From assembly GCF_040438885.1 (NCBI RefSeq), contig NZ_CP159218.1:930001-994000 (forward strand): a stretch of 64,000 nucleotides of DNA. Direction: 5' to 3'. Below, piece after piece: positions 30,933 to 39,003 of this stretch. This DNA is from Nakamurella sp. A5-74 (GTDB taxonomy: Bacteria; Actinomycetota; Actinomycetes; Mycobacteriales; Nakamurellaceae). Both the position numbers and the translations under genes were made by a program. Numbering within the stretch: the stretch's first letter is position 1; each line of letters starts with the position of its first letter. The notes beneath the pieces were generated by a model. That model did not search any database. It was given only the letters and a program-made list of their open reading frames with translations, and was not told where the DNA came from.

Positions 30933-31436
30933 TCACCGGCAGGGAGCGATCGACAGACCGGCCGCCCTGCCACCGGGACCTGCTTCTGAGATGGACGCGA
31001 ACCCGTATCCGTCGGACAGCGGAGCGATGCCTTCCGCCTGGATCAGCTCAGGGTCGTCCAGCGCCACGTGTGACCAGCGGAAGAACAACGCCGGATCGGA
31101 CGACGGCCCCGGGGCCGTGTACTGCAGCACCTGGTCGTAGAACTGCACCAGGACCCGGGTCCGGCGGGCTCCGACCTGTAGGGCCGCGTCCGTCACCACA
31201 TTTCCCTCGGGTATCGACTGGAGGGGCCGCGTCGACGCGGGGGAACTGCGCCCGGTCGGGGCGGTGGAGCGGGACACGCTGGGACCGCTGGACGAGGCGG
31301 CGGGAAGGGAGCCCACAGCGGGACGGGAATCGGCCGACGAGCTGCCCTGCTCCCGCGGGCTGCACCCGGTGACGAGCGAGTTTGCGAACGCGATCAGTCC
31401 TGCGCCCGCAGCTCTACGTTTCCCCCTCCGTCCCAT
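30933..31436 (-). CDS. Putative lipoprotein of unknown function
   Basis: 167-residue protein. Its N terminus R-R-G-K-R-R is followed by the hydrophobic A-A-G-A-G-L-I-A-F-A-N-S and a lipobox L-V-T-G-C near residue 26. A Ser-rich linker leads to a globular part with T-R-V-L-V-Q-F-Y-D-Q-V and F-F-R-W-S-H-V-A-L. I do not recognise the family. ATG 31436 was chosen to place the signal peptide; the frame is open further upstream. It is convergent with the DUF222/HNH gene and divergent from the acyl-CoA synthetase gene. Confidence 0.65.
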   Translation of the reverse strand: MGRRGKRRAAGAGLIAFANSLVTGCSPREQGSSSADSRPAVGSLPAASSSGPSVSRSTAPTGRSSPASTRPLQSIPEGNVVTDAALQVGARRTRVLVQFYDQVLQYTAPGPSSDPALFFRWSHVALDDPELIQAEGIAPLSDGYGFASISEAGPGGRAAGLSIAPCR

Positions 31437-31575
31437 CCGGACGACCCTACGAAGGCGACCTCGGCAGCTGGGCGGAGGCCAGGGGATGCGCCGGCGGCGG
31501 TGCAGCGCAGAATGGCGAACAGATCGCGCACCGTCGCCGATGCCGGTGCGCACCCGATGTGTGAAGGGACGAGAA

Positions 31576-33282
31576 ATGGCAGCGCAGGAGACCCTGGCCA
31601 CCGAACAGATCCGGGAGTCGCTCCGGACGCTCGAGCGCCACCGCACCGACCTCGACGCTGCCAGGGCGACCTTCCACTGGCCCCGCCCCACCGAGTTCAA
31701 CTGGGGACTCGAGTGGTTCGACGTGATCGCCACCGAGCATCCCGACCGACCGGCACTCACCATCGTCGAGGACGACGGCACCGTCGGCAGCTGGACCTAT
31801 GCCGGCCTGTCAGCCCGATCGGACCAGGTGGCCACCTGGCTGCGCGGCCTCGGCGTCGCGCGCGGCGATCGGATCATCCTGATGCTGGCCAACCAGGTGG
31901 AGCTGTGGGAGACGATCCTGGCCGCCATCAAGCTCGGTGCCGTGGTGATCCCGGCCAGCACGCTGCTCGCCAGTTCCGATCTTCAGGACCGGGTCGACCG
32001 CGGCGCAGCTCGGTTCGCGATCGCGCGGTCCCGCGACAGCGACACCTTCGCCGGCGTGCGCGGAGACCTCACCACCATCGCTGTCGGCGAAGACATTCCG
32101 GCAGCCGGGTGGATCGACTGGGCCGATTCCCATCACGCGGATCCGGTCTTCGTTCCCGACGGCCCGACCCGGGCCGATTCGACCTTGTTGCTGTACTTCA
32201 CCTCGGGGACCACTGCGCTGCCGAAGCTGGTGGAGCACAACCACATCTCCTACCCGATCGGACATCTCTCGACGGTCTACTGGATCGGGTTGAAGCCCGG
32301 CGACGTCCACCTCAACATCTCCTCGCCCGGCTGGGCGAAGCATGCCTGGTCCAACGTGTTCGCCCCTTGGCTCGCCGGCGCCACCGTCTTCATCCACAAC
32401 TACCAGCGGTTCGACGCATCCGCGCTGATGCGCGTGATGCACGAGCACCGGGTCACCACCTTCTGTGCTCCGCCCACCGTCTGGCGGATGCTGATCCAGG
32501 CCGATCTGTCCCAGCTGCCCACGCCGCCGCGGGAGGTGATCGGCGCGGGCGAACCGCTGAATCCTGAAGTGATCGAACAGGTTCGGGCCGCCTGGGGCGT
32601 CACGATCCGGGACGGTTTCGGTCAGACGGAGATGACCCTGGCGATCGCCAACACCCCGGGTCAACCGGTCAAGGACGGGTCCATGGGTCGTGCTCTGCCG
32701 GGCTACCCGATCATCCTGGTCGACCCGACCACCGGTGTCGCCGGCGACGAGGGGGAGATCTGCATCGACCTCGCCGATCGCCCGGTCGGGTTGATGGTGG
32801 GGTATCTGGGTGACGACGAGCGCAACGCAGAAGCCATGCGCGACGGCCGCTATCACACCGGCGACATCGGATCCCGGGACGCCGACGGGTACGTCACCTA
32901 CGTCGGCCGGGCCGATGACGTCTTCAAGGCCTCCGACTACCGGATCTCGCCGTTCGAGCTCGAGTCGGTGTTGATCGAACATCCGGCGGTCGCAGAGGCC
33001 GCTGTCGTTCCCTCACCGGACGCACTCCGGCTGGCGGTACCGAAGGCCTATGTGGTCCTGGCACAAGGCTTTGCGGCAGACGCCGCAACGGCGAAGCAGA
33101 TCCTGCAGTACGCGCGGGAGCATCTCGCGCCGTACAAATGGATCCGTCGGCTGGAGTTCGCCGAGCTGCCGAAGACCATCTCCGGCAAGATCCGTCGGGT
33201 GGAACTGCGCGCCCGGGAGGAACAGCTGCACACCGACGACGCAACCGTCCCGACCGAGTTCCGCTGGGAGGACCTGGCCTGA
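31576..33282 (+). CDS. AMP-dependent acyl-CoA synthetase (medium-chain/benzoate type)
   Basis: 568-residue adenylate-forming enzyme activating a carboxylic acid to its CoA thioester. The P-loop is Y-F-T-S-G-T-T-A-L-P-K near residue 205, with Y/F-G-Q-T-E at G-F-G-Q-T-E-M. The hinge Y-H-T-G-D-I-G is followed by V-G-R-A-D-D-V, and the C-terminal Lys lies in K-T-I-S-G-K-I-R-R. F-N-W-G-L-E-W-F-D near residue 37 matches MACS/benzoate-CoA ligase enzymes. The substrate is uncertain. ATG 31576 has GAAGGGACG upstream. It stands alone in its transcription unit. Confidence 0.94.
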   Translation: MAAQETLATEQIRESLRTLERHRTDLDAARATFHWPRPTEFNWGLEWFDVIATEHPDRPALTIVEDDGTVGSWTYAGLSARSDQVATWLRGLGVARGDRIILMLANQVELWETILAAIKLGAVVIPASTLLASSDLQDRVDRGAARFAIARSRDSDTFAGVRGDLTTIAVGEDIPAAGWIDWADSHHADPVFVPDGPTRADSTLLLYFTSGTTALPKLVEHNHISYPIGHLSTVYWIGLKPGDVHLNISSPGWAKHAWSNVFAPWLAGATVFIHNYQRFDASALMRVMHEHRVTTFCAPPTVWRMLIQADLSQLPTPPREVIGAGEPLNPEVIEQVRAAWGVTIRDGFGQTEMTLAIANTPGQPVKDGSMGRALPGYPIILVDPTTGVAGDEGEICIDLADRPVGLMVGYLGDDERNAEAMRDGRYHTGDIGSRDADGYVTYVGRADDVFKASDYRISPFELESVLIEHPAVAEAAVVPSPDALRLAVPKAYVVLAQGFAADAATAKQILQYAREHLAPYKWIRRLEFAELPKTISGKIRRVELRAREEQLHTDDATVPTEFRWEDLA

Positions 33283-33295
33283 CAACCGCAACGGC

Positions 33296-33910
33296 TCAGG
33301 CCACCGCGATCTTCTCCACCGTCCGCAGATTGCGGGTGGTGGTGCCTGAGCGGTACTTCTTCTTCGCCGTCACCTTCGCGACCGGTGTGTCCGTGGAATG
33401 CCCGCGAGGCAGCCGCCAGTACAGGCACCCGTCGCCTCGCGCGATCTCCTCGATGCCGGCCGAGGATCCGGACCGGCCGCCTCGGATCGCCTCGGTGGAC
33501 TCCTCGAGCAGCTCGTCGAGGACGGCGTCGGTCGATCCGAACACCAGATACGGGTGTTCGACGTCGTCCCGCCGGGTGAACGGGTACGCCTGAGCTGCGG
33601 CGGCCAGCGCGTCTCGGGTGAGCAGCACGATCCAGGCGTCGTAGCCGAACCGCGTCGACAGGGCGTCCTGGATCTTCGATCGCAGCGCTGCGGTGGCGCG
33701 GGTGTCGCTGTCCTCGACATCACTGTCGAACACCACGTTGCCGGTGGCGAGCACCGTCTTCACCGCGCCGAAGCCGAGCTCCGTGAACAGCGCTGCCAGG
33801 TCGGCGCTGCGCACGGTGGCGCCGCCGACGTTGACCCCGCGCAGCAGCGCGACCCAGCGGGTCGCGGTCTCATGGGTCGCGGTCCCAGGTTTCCCGGTCC
33901 TGGGCGTCAC
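33296..33910 (-). CDS. DUF1697 family protein
   Basis: 204-residue protein with the DUF1697 features R-W-V-A-L-L-R-G-V-N-V-G-G near residues 18-30, A-T-G-N-V-V-F near residue 58 and a C-terminal R-N-L-R-T-V-E-K-I. The family is widespread in actinobacteria, and its function is unknown. GTG 33910 overlaps the S9 peptidase stop as GTGA, so it is translated from the same mRNA. Confidence 0.93.
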   Translation of the reverse strand: MTPRTGKPGTATHETATRWVALLRGVNVGGATVRSADLAALFTELGFGAVKTVLATGNVVFDSDVEDSDTRATAALRSKIQDALSTRFGYDAWIVLLTRDALAAAAQAYPFTRRDDVEHPYLVFGSTDAVLDELLEESTEAIRGGRSGSSAGIEEIARGDGCLYWRLPRGHSTDTPVAKVTAKKKYRSGTTTRNLRTVEKIAVA

Positions 33911-35952
33911 GGGGTCAGCGCGGCGCGGGCATCGAAGACGTCGAGGACGAAGCGCACCTCGACCGCCTTCTGTCGCATCCGTTCCCGCACCACCATCGAG
34001 GAGTGTCCCGCATCGTAGCTGTACAGCGCATAGTCCTTGTGCTGCAACGACAGTTCCTGCAGGTAGTTCTCGATCTGTCCGAACGGGCAGCGGGGATCGT
34101 TACGCCCGGCGAGCACCAGCACCGGGGCCTGGACGGATGAAACCCACGTCAACGGCGAGGAGTCCAGGTACTTCTCCGCCACCTCCTGCGGCGATCCGCC
34201 GAACAGGGCCCGGTCGTAGGCGCGCAGGCCTTCCATCTCCTGCTCGTAGGACGCCGGATAGTCGGCCACCGGGACCCCGGCGATGCCGGCGATCCAGCGA
34301 CTCGGCTGGGCACCGAGCGCCAGCAGGGTGAGGAATCCGCCCCACGAACCGCCGGCGATCACGCACTGGTCGTCGGCGATCAGACCCCTGGACATCAGGT
34401 GGTCCTGCACGGCGGCGATGTCGGCGAGTTCGGTGTGCCCGACCCGCGCGGTGAGTGCGTCGCGCCACTGCGAGCCGTAACCCGACGAACCGCGGTAGTT
34501 CACCTGCACCACCGCGAATCCGGCATCGAGCCACAGGGCGCGTTCCGCGTCGAACGAGTAGTCATCAGCGGCATCCGGACCACCGTGCACCAGGAACACC
34601 GTGCGCACCGGGACGTTCGTACCGCCGTCCAGCTGCGGCGTCGGTACTCCGGCCGGAACGGCAAGCAGCGCGTGGATCCGGCCGCCCGGCCCGTCAACCC
34701 ACACGTCGTGGACGGGTTCGGACGCGGGCGCCCGGGTCTCTGGGCTCAGCGACAGCTCGCTGCTGACGACGGCCGCCGCGTTCGGCGACTGCTCGGTCCG
34801 CAGGATCTCGATCGCATCCGGTTCGGCGGCGATCTCGGCGGGACCGGACGCGTCGGAGCGAGCGTCGGCCTGCGCTGACGCCTCCGGCAGCGTGATGCTG
34901 AGGGAGACGAGCGACGACGGGGTCGCAGCGCTCGACCCGCGCACCCAGATGCTGCCGTCGTCGCGAGCGACCAGCCCGTCGATGGACGCCAGCTCCGACG
35001 GTATCGGCGTCAGGACGCCCGAGGACAGCGACAGGTGGTACAGGGCAGAGCGCCCGTGGTGCGCCTGCAGCACCAGCAGCGCATCCGCTGCGCAGGTGAA
35101 CCCGCCGGACAGATCTCCCGGCAGGTCGATGCTGATCTCGGTGACGGCTCCGGTGGCCAGGTCCCAGATCAGCAGTTCGTCGCGACCGTCCCGTTCGTGA
35201 CCGACGAGCACCCGCTGGTCACCGGCGACCGGTGAGAACTCCAGCGCCGACAAGCCGCGTCCCGGGCTGTCGTCCAGCTCGCCGAGAGTCGTGCCGTCGG
35301 CGACAGAGAGGGCCCGCAGCGACGGATACCGGGAGTCGCCGTGCTCGGTGTGCTCCAGCACCCAGATCGTCTCGTCCGCGCTGAGTGCGCCGACCGACGC
35401 GTCGGTCTCGTGCCGGTAGACGGTGGTGGGCTCGGATCCCTGTCGTACCAGGTGGATGCGCGATCCGTCGTCGTCGGAGAAGCCGGCGAGCACCACCCCG
35501 ACGCCCACCTCGAGGCCGGCGGGATATCCGGGTGCGACGCCGGGGATCGCGTCGTCACCCGATCCGGGTGAGGAGCCGAAGGGCTGCGCTTTCCAACTGC
35601 CGAACTCGTCACCGGAGGTGTCGTCGAACCACCACACCCCCATGCCGTTCGCCGAGAGGGTGCCGTTGATCGTGCCGTCGGGTCGGTCGGTGACCTGCAA
35701 ACGCTTGTCGGAGTTCAGGTCCCAGCAGTACAGCTCGAAGGTTCCGCTCTCGTTCGACAGGTAGATGGCCCGCTGCTCGTCGTCCCTCGACGGGGAGGGC
35801 AGCCCGATCCGGGGCGCTGAGTACCGCGCTCGCCAACGGGTCTCCGCCTCCTGGTCGTCGAACAGGACATCGGGAACGACGGGCTTCGGGTGAGCGGTCG
35901 GGTCGGCATCGGGGGTGGCGACGGAAGCGTCGTCCGGCGGGCGCAGGTCCAT
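33907..35952 (-). CDS. S9 family peptidase (prolyl oligopeptidase / acyl-aminoacyl peptidase type)
   Basis: 681-residue serine peptidase. Residues 40-430 form a beta-propeller that screens substrates. The alpha/beta-hydrolase domain has V-H-G-G-P-D-A near residue 465, the nucleophile in G-G-S-W-G-G near residue 555, Asp in A-G-R-N-D-P-R-C-P and His in D-A-G-H-S-S. It has no signal peptide, so it should hydrolyse small peptides in the cytoplasm. GGGGA precedes ATG 35952, with a TACGGT -10 candidate at 35997-36002 on the minus strand. It is followed by the DUF1697 gene. Confidence 0.95.
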   Translation of the reverse strand: MDLRPPDDASVATPDADPTAHPKPVVPDVLFDDQEAETRWRARYSAPRIGLPSPSRDDEQRAIYLSNESGTFELYCWDLNSDKRLQVTDRPDGTINGTLSANGMGVWWFDDTSGDEFGSWKAQPFGSSPGSGDDAIPGVAPGYPAGLEVGVGVVLAGFSDDDGSRIHLVRQGSEPTTVYRHETDASVGALSADETIWVLEHTEHGDSRYPSLRALSVADGTTLGELDDSPGRGLSALEFSPVAGDQRVLVGHERDGRDELLIWDLATGAVTEISIDLPGDLSGGFTCAADALLVLQAHHGRSALYHLSLSSGVLTPIPSELASIDGLVARDDGSIWVRGSSAATPSSLVSLSITLPEASAQADARSDASGPAEIAAEPDAIEILRTEQSPNAAAVVSSELSLSPETRAPASEPVHDVWVDGPGGRIHALLAVPAGVPTPQLDGGTNVPVRTVFLVHGGPDAADDYSFDAERALWLDAGFAVVQVNYRGSSGYGSQWRDALTARVGHTELADIAAVQDHLMSRGLIADDQCVIAGGSWGGFLTLLALGAQPSRWIAGIAGVPVADYPASYEQEMEGLRAYDRALFGGSPQEVAEKYLDSSPLTWVSSVQAPVLVLAGRNDPRCPFGQIENYLQELSLQHKDYALYSYDAGHSSMVVRERMRQKAVEVRFVLDVFDARAALTP

Positions 35953-36030
35953 CCTGATCCCCTTTCGCGTCGTTGCGGCGCTGATGTGGTCACGTCACCG
36001 TAGTCATCCGGGTCACGGAGACGGAAACGG

Positions 36031-36870
36031 TCAGCCTTGTCGAACCTGCTGACGCCCCAGTCCGATCCCGTCGATCTCCACCTCGACCACATCCCCCGGC
36101 TGCAGGTAGGGAAACCGCCCGGAGAGCGCGACGCCCTCCGGAGTGCCGGTGTTGATGACGTCGCCCGGCTCGAGGACGGCGTACTGCGACAGGTGATGAA
36201 TGATCGTCGGCACGTCGAAGATGAGATCGGCGGTGTTGGAGTCCTGCCGGATCTCGCCGTTCACCCGCGACCGGAGCCGCAGCGAAGACGGGTCCAACTC
36301 GTCGGCAGGGACCAGCGAAGGACCGAGCGGGTTGAAGGTCGCGCAGCACTTGCCCTTCGACCACTGCCCGCCGGACTCCTCCAGCTGGAAGGCGCGCTCG
36401 GAGACATCATTGGACACCGTGTAGCCGGCGATGTGCTGCCAGGCATCCTCGACCCGGTCGAGGTACTGGGTGCGCGACCCGATGACGATCGCCAGCTCCA
36501 CCTCCCAGTCGGTCTTGTGCGAGTTGCGGGGGACGAGGATGTCGTCGTTCGGACCGACGACCGTGTTCGGCGTCTTGAAGAACAGGATCGGGATCGACGG
36601 CGGTGCCGAACCGGACTCCGCTGCGTGCGCGGCGTAGTTCATGCCGATGCACCAGACAGCCTGCGGTCGGGCGATCGGGGCCCCGATCCGCCGACCCGCG
36701 ATGTCGGCGACCGGGAGCGACTCGAAGGCATCCCGCACCCTGGCGATCCCGCCGCCGGCCAGGAACTGCCCGTCGATGTCGGCAGTGAGGCTGCTGAGGT
36801 CGCGGGCGACGCCGTCGACGACTGCAACCGGCCGTTCTGCGCCGACCTCGCCGATACGCTGCAACTGCAT
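36031..36870 (-). CDS. Fumarylacetoacetate hydrolase family protein
   Basis: 279-residue enzyme of the FAH superfamily. A short N-terminal domain precedes C-I-G-M-N-Y-A-A-H-A-A-E near residue 75. The metal-binding acids follow in D-W-E-V-E-L-A-I-V-I-G near residues 120-130 and in S-N-D-V-S-E-R-A-F-Q, and the late motif is I-N-T-G-T-P-E-G-V-A. Relatives cleave or hydrate 2-oxo acids in aromatic or sugar breakdown. ATG 36870 is preceded by GAGGAG at suitable spacing; the open frame further upstream is spurious. Confidence 0.94.
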   Translation of the reverse strand: MQLQRIGEVGAERPVAVVDGVARDLSSLTADIDGQFLAGGGIARVRDAFESLPVADIAGRRIGAPIARPQAVWCIGMNYAAHAAESGSAPPSIPILFFKTPNTVVGPNDDILVPRNSHKTDWEVELAIVIGSRTQYLDRVEDAWQHIAGYTVSNDVSERAFQLEESGGQWSKGKCCATFNPLGPSLVPADELDPSSLRLRSRVNGEIRQDSNTADLIFDVPTIIHHLSQYAVLEPGDVINTGTPEGVALSGRFPYLQPGDVVEVEIDGIGLGRQQVRQG

Positions 36871-36952
36871 GTCGTTCTCCTCTTCGCTGCGCTGATGCGG
36901 AAGTTCGTCCCTGACATGATCCCAAGCCGGTCGAGGGTGGCAGACTCGGGGC

Positions 36953-37891
36953 GTGACTGCACCGACTCCTGCCGGGTGGTATCCGGATCCCGCCGCGTCC
37001 TCCTCGTCCACCGGTCCGGCCCAGCTGCGGTGGTGGGATGGTTCGCAATGGACCGATCACCTCCGAGCGGCGGAACCGGCCGTTGCGGCCCATTCGACGG
37101 CGACGGGTGCCGGCCAGCAGACCTCCACCCACATCCCGGGCTCCGAGTACGGCGGCCGCACCGGTTTCGGAACGGCGCCCCAGCCGCCGGCCGAACCCCA
37201 GCAGCAGTACGGCGCCCAGCAGCAGCAGTACGGCGCCCAGCAGCACCAGCCGCAGCAGCAGAGCTGGCAGCAGGGGCCGACCGGCCAGGTGCGCTCGCCG
37301 TACACCGAGAACGCGATGGCGGTGTCGCAGAAGCGCAAGATCATCGAGCTCACCAATGAGTACGACATCTATGGCGCGGACGGCCAGGTGATCGGCAGGG
37401 TAGTGGAGGTGGGCCAGTCGGGGCTGAAGAAGGCAGCGCGGTTCCTGTCCAGCCTCGATCAGTTCATGACGCATCGTCTCGAGGTGCGTGACTCCGCGGC
37501 GCAGGTGATCTTCACCCTGACGCGACCGGCCAAGATCATGAAGTCGACGCTCGTGGTGACCCACCCCAACGGCGCCGAGATGGGCCGGCTGGTGCAGCAG
37601 AACGTGTTCGGCAAGATCCGCTTCTCGCTCGAGGCGGGCGGGCAGCAGGTCGGCCTGTTGAGTGCGGAGAACTGGATCGCCTGGAACTTCAAGCTCCAGG
37701 ACCACGCCGGTGCCGAGGTCGGCCGCATCACCAAGACGTTCGAGGGCATCCTCACCACGATGTTCACCACCGCTGACACGTACTCGGTCCATCTGAGCCC
37801 GCACCTCACCGAGCCGCTGAAATCGCTCTGCATCGCCGCCGCGCTGTGCGTGGACACGGCACTCAAACAGGACAGTCGCGGGTTCGGCTGA
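36953..37891 (+). CDS. DUF2510 domain protein with scramblase/LURP1-like domain
   Basis: 312-residue protein. The N-terminal DUF2510 motif is G-W-Y-P-D-P...R-W-W-D-G-S-Q-W-T (residues 8-35). A Gln-rich low-complexity linker (80-120) holds two near-identical QQQYGAQ units. The C-terminal Tubby-like/phospholipid scramblase-like beta-barrel starts at K-R-K-I-I-E-L-T-N-E-Y-D-I-Y and ends with S-L-C-I-A-A-A-L-C-V-D. Function is unknown; membrane association is likely through the hydrophobic C-terminal helix. The GTG start follows a CAGACT hexamer by six bases and may be leaderless. Confidence 0.85.
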   Translation: MTAPTPAGWYPDPAASSSSTGPAQLRWWDGSQWTDHLRAAEPAVAAHSTATGAGQQTSTHIPGSEYGGRTGFGTAPQPPAEPQQQYGAQQQQYGAQQHQPQQQSWQQGPTGQVRSPYTENAMAVSQKRKIIELTNEYDIYGADGQVIGRVVEVGQSGLKKAARFLSSLDQFMTHRLEVRDSAAQVIFTLTRPAKIMKSTLVVTHPNGAEMGRLVQQNVFGKIRFSLEAGGQQVGLLSAENWIAWNFKLQDHAGAEVGRITKTFEGILTTMFTTADTYSVHLSPHLTEPLKSLCIAAALCVDTALKQDSRGFG

Positions 37892-37923
37892 TCACGCGGT
37901 CGAAACCACCCCGGCAGATCCGA

Positions 37924-37929
37924 TAGAGT
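37924..37929 (+). promoter_or_regulatory. -10 element of the tRNA-Pro gene
   Basis: TAGAGT lies 46 bases before the tRNA. A GGCTC-TCCG-GAGCC hairpin (37937-37950) lies between and would be in the 5' leader removed by RNase P. Confidence 0.45.
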
Positions 37930-37975
37930 GTTGGAGGCTCTCCGGAGCCGGTTCGTCCGCTGCAGTTGCAGCGAT

Positions 37976-38050
<75 letters not shown>

Positions 38051-38055
38051 AGCGT

Positions 38056-38093
38056 GAAGATGGACCCCGGCCTGGCGGCCGGGGTCCATCTTC
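38056..38093. terminator. 17-bp perfect hairpin after tRNA-Pro
   Basis: GAAGATGGACCCCGGCC pairs with its perfect complement around TGGC. It lies between the tRNA and the convergent phosphoesterase gene and can stop transcription from both sides. Confidence 0.85.
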
Positions 38094-38112
38094 GTTCCCG
38101 GACTCGCAGCGC

Positions 38113-39003
38113 CTACTCCGCGCGCGTGACCAGGGTGATCAGCGTGGCCTCGGGCCGGCAGCAGAGCCGGAACGGCATGAACGGGCTGTGGCCGAGCCCG
38201 CCCGAGACGTGCAGCAGGCTGTGCGCGCCCCAGCGGGAGAGCCCGCGGGCCCGCGACCGGTCGATCGAGCAGTTCGTGGTGAAGGCGCCGATCCCGGGGA
38301 GCCGGATCTGTCCACCGTGGGTGTGGCCGGCGAGCAGCAGGTCGTAGCCATCGGCCGCGAACAGGTCGAGGGTGCGCGGCTCCGGGGCGTGCATCACGCC
38401 GATCCGCACCACCGCATCGTCGTCCGCGGCACCGGCGATCGCGTCGTAGCGGTCCTTGCGGGTGTACGGATCGTCGACCCCGGCGAGTGCGATGCGCTGA
38501 CCCCTGATGGTCACCGTCCGCTTGGCGTTGTCGAGATCGTGCCAGCCGCGTTCCCGCTGCGCTGCAGCGAGATCGCCCCAGGGCAGCGGGGTCCGGGCGC
38601 GACGCGGAGTGCCGCCCAGGAAGTAGTGGTGCGGCAATTTGAAGATGGGCGCCAGGTAGTCGTTGTTGCCCATCACGAATGCGCCGGGGGTGTCCAACAG
38701 GTCGCCGAACGCGGCCACCGCCGCCGGTACCGACTCCCGGTGGGACAGCGTGTCGCCGGTGTTCACCACGAGGTCCGGATGCAACGCCGCCAGGGAAGAC
38801 ACCCACGCCGTCTTAATCCGCTGGCCCGGCACGATGTGCAGATCTGACAGATGCAGGATGCGGATCGGCCAGGCGCCGCGGACAAGCACCGGGATGGTGA
38901 TGCGGCGCAGGGTGAACCAGCGAGGTTCGACCAGCGTCGACCAGCCCAACACAGCGGCTCCGGTCGCACCGATCCCGGCCGCGATCGCGGTCGTGCGGCG
39001 CAT
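38113..39003 (-). CDS. Metallophosphoesterase (Rv3683-like)
   Basis: 296-residue calcineurin-like phosphoesterase. The metal ligands are in H-L-S-D-L-H near residue 55, N-T-G-D-T, G-N-N-D-Y, a later H-A-P-E and A-G-H-T-H-G-G. A hydrophobic N-terminal segment anchors it to the membrane. Its start overlaps the PBP stop by one base (TGATG), reproducing the ponA2-Rv3683 pair of mycobacteria. The substrate is unknown; location next to a PBP suggests a cell-envelope role, which is inference. Confidence 0.94.
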   Translation of the reverse strand: MRRTTAIAAGIGATGAAVLGWSTLVEPRWFTLRRITIPVLVRGAWPIRILHLSDLHIVPGQRIKTAWVSSLAALHPDLVVNTGDTLSHRESVPAAVAAFGDLLDTPGAFVMGNNDYLAPIFKLPHHYFLGGTPRRARTPLPWGDLAAAQRERGWHDLDNAKRTVTIRGQRIALAGVDDPYTRKDRYDAIAGAADDDAVVRIGVMHAPEPRTLDLFAADGYDLLLAGHTHGGQIRLPGIGAFTTNCSIDRSRARGLSRWGAHSLLHVSGGLGHSPFMPFRLCCRPEATLITLVTRAE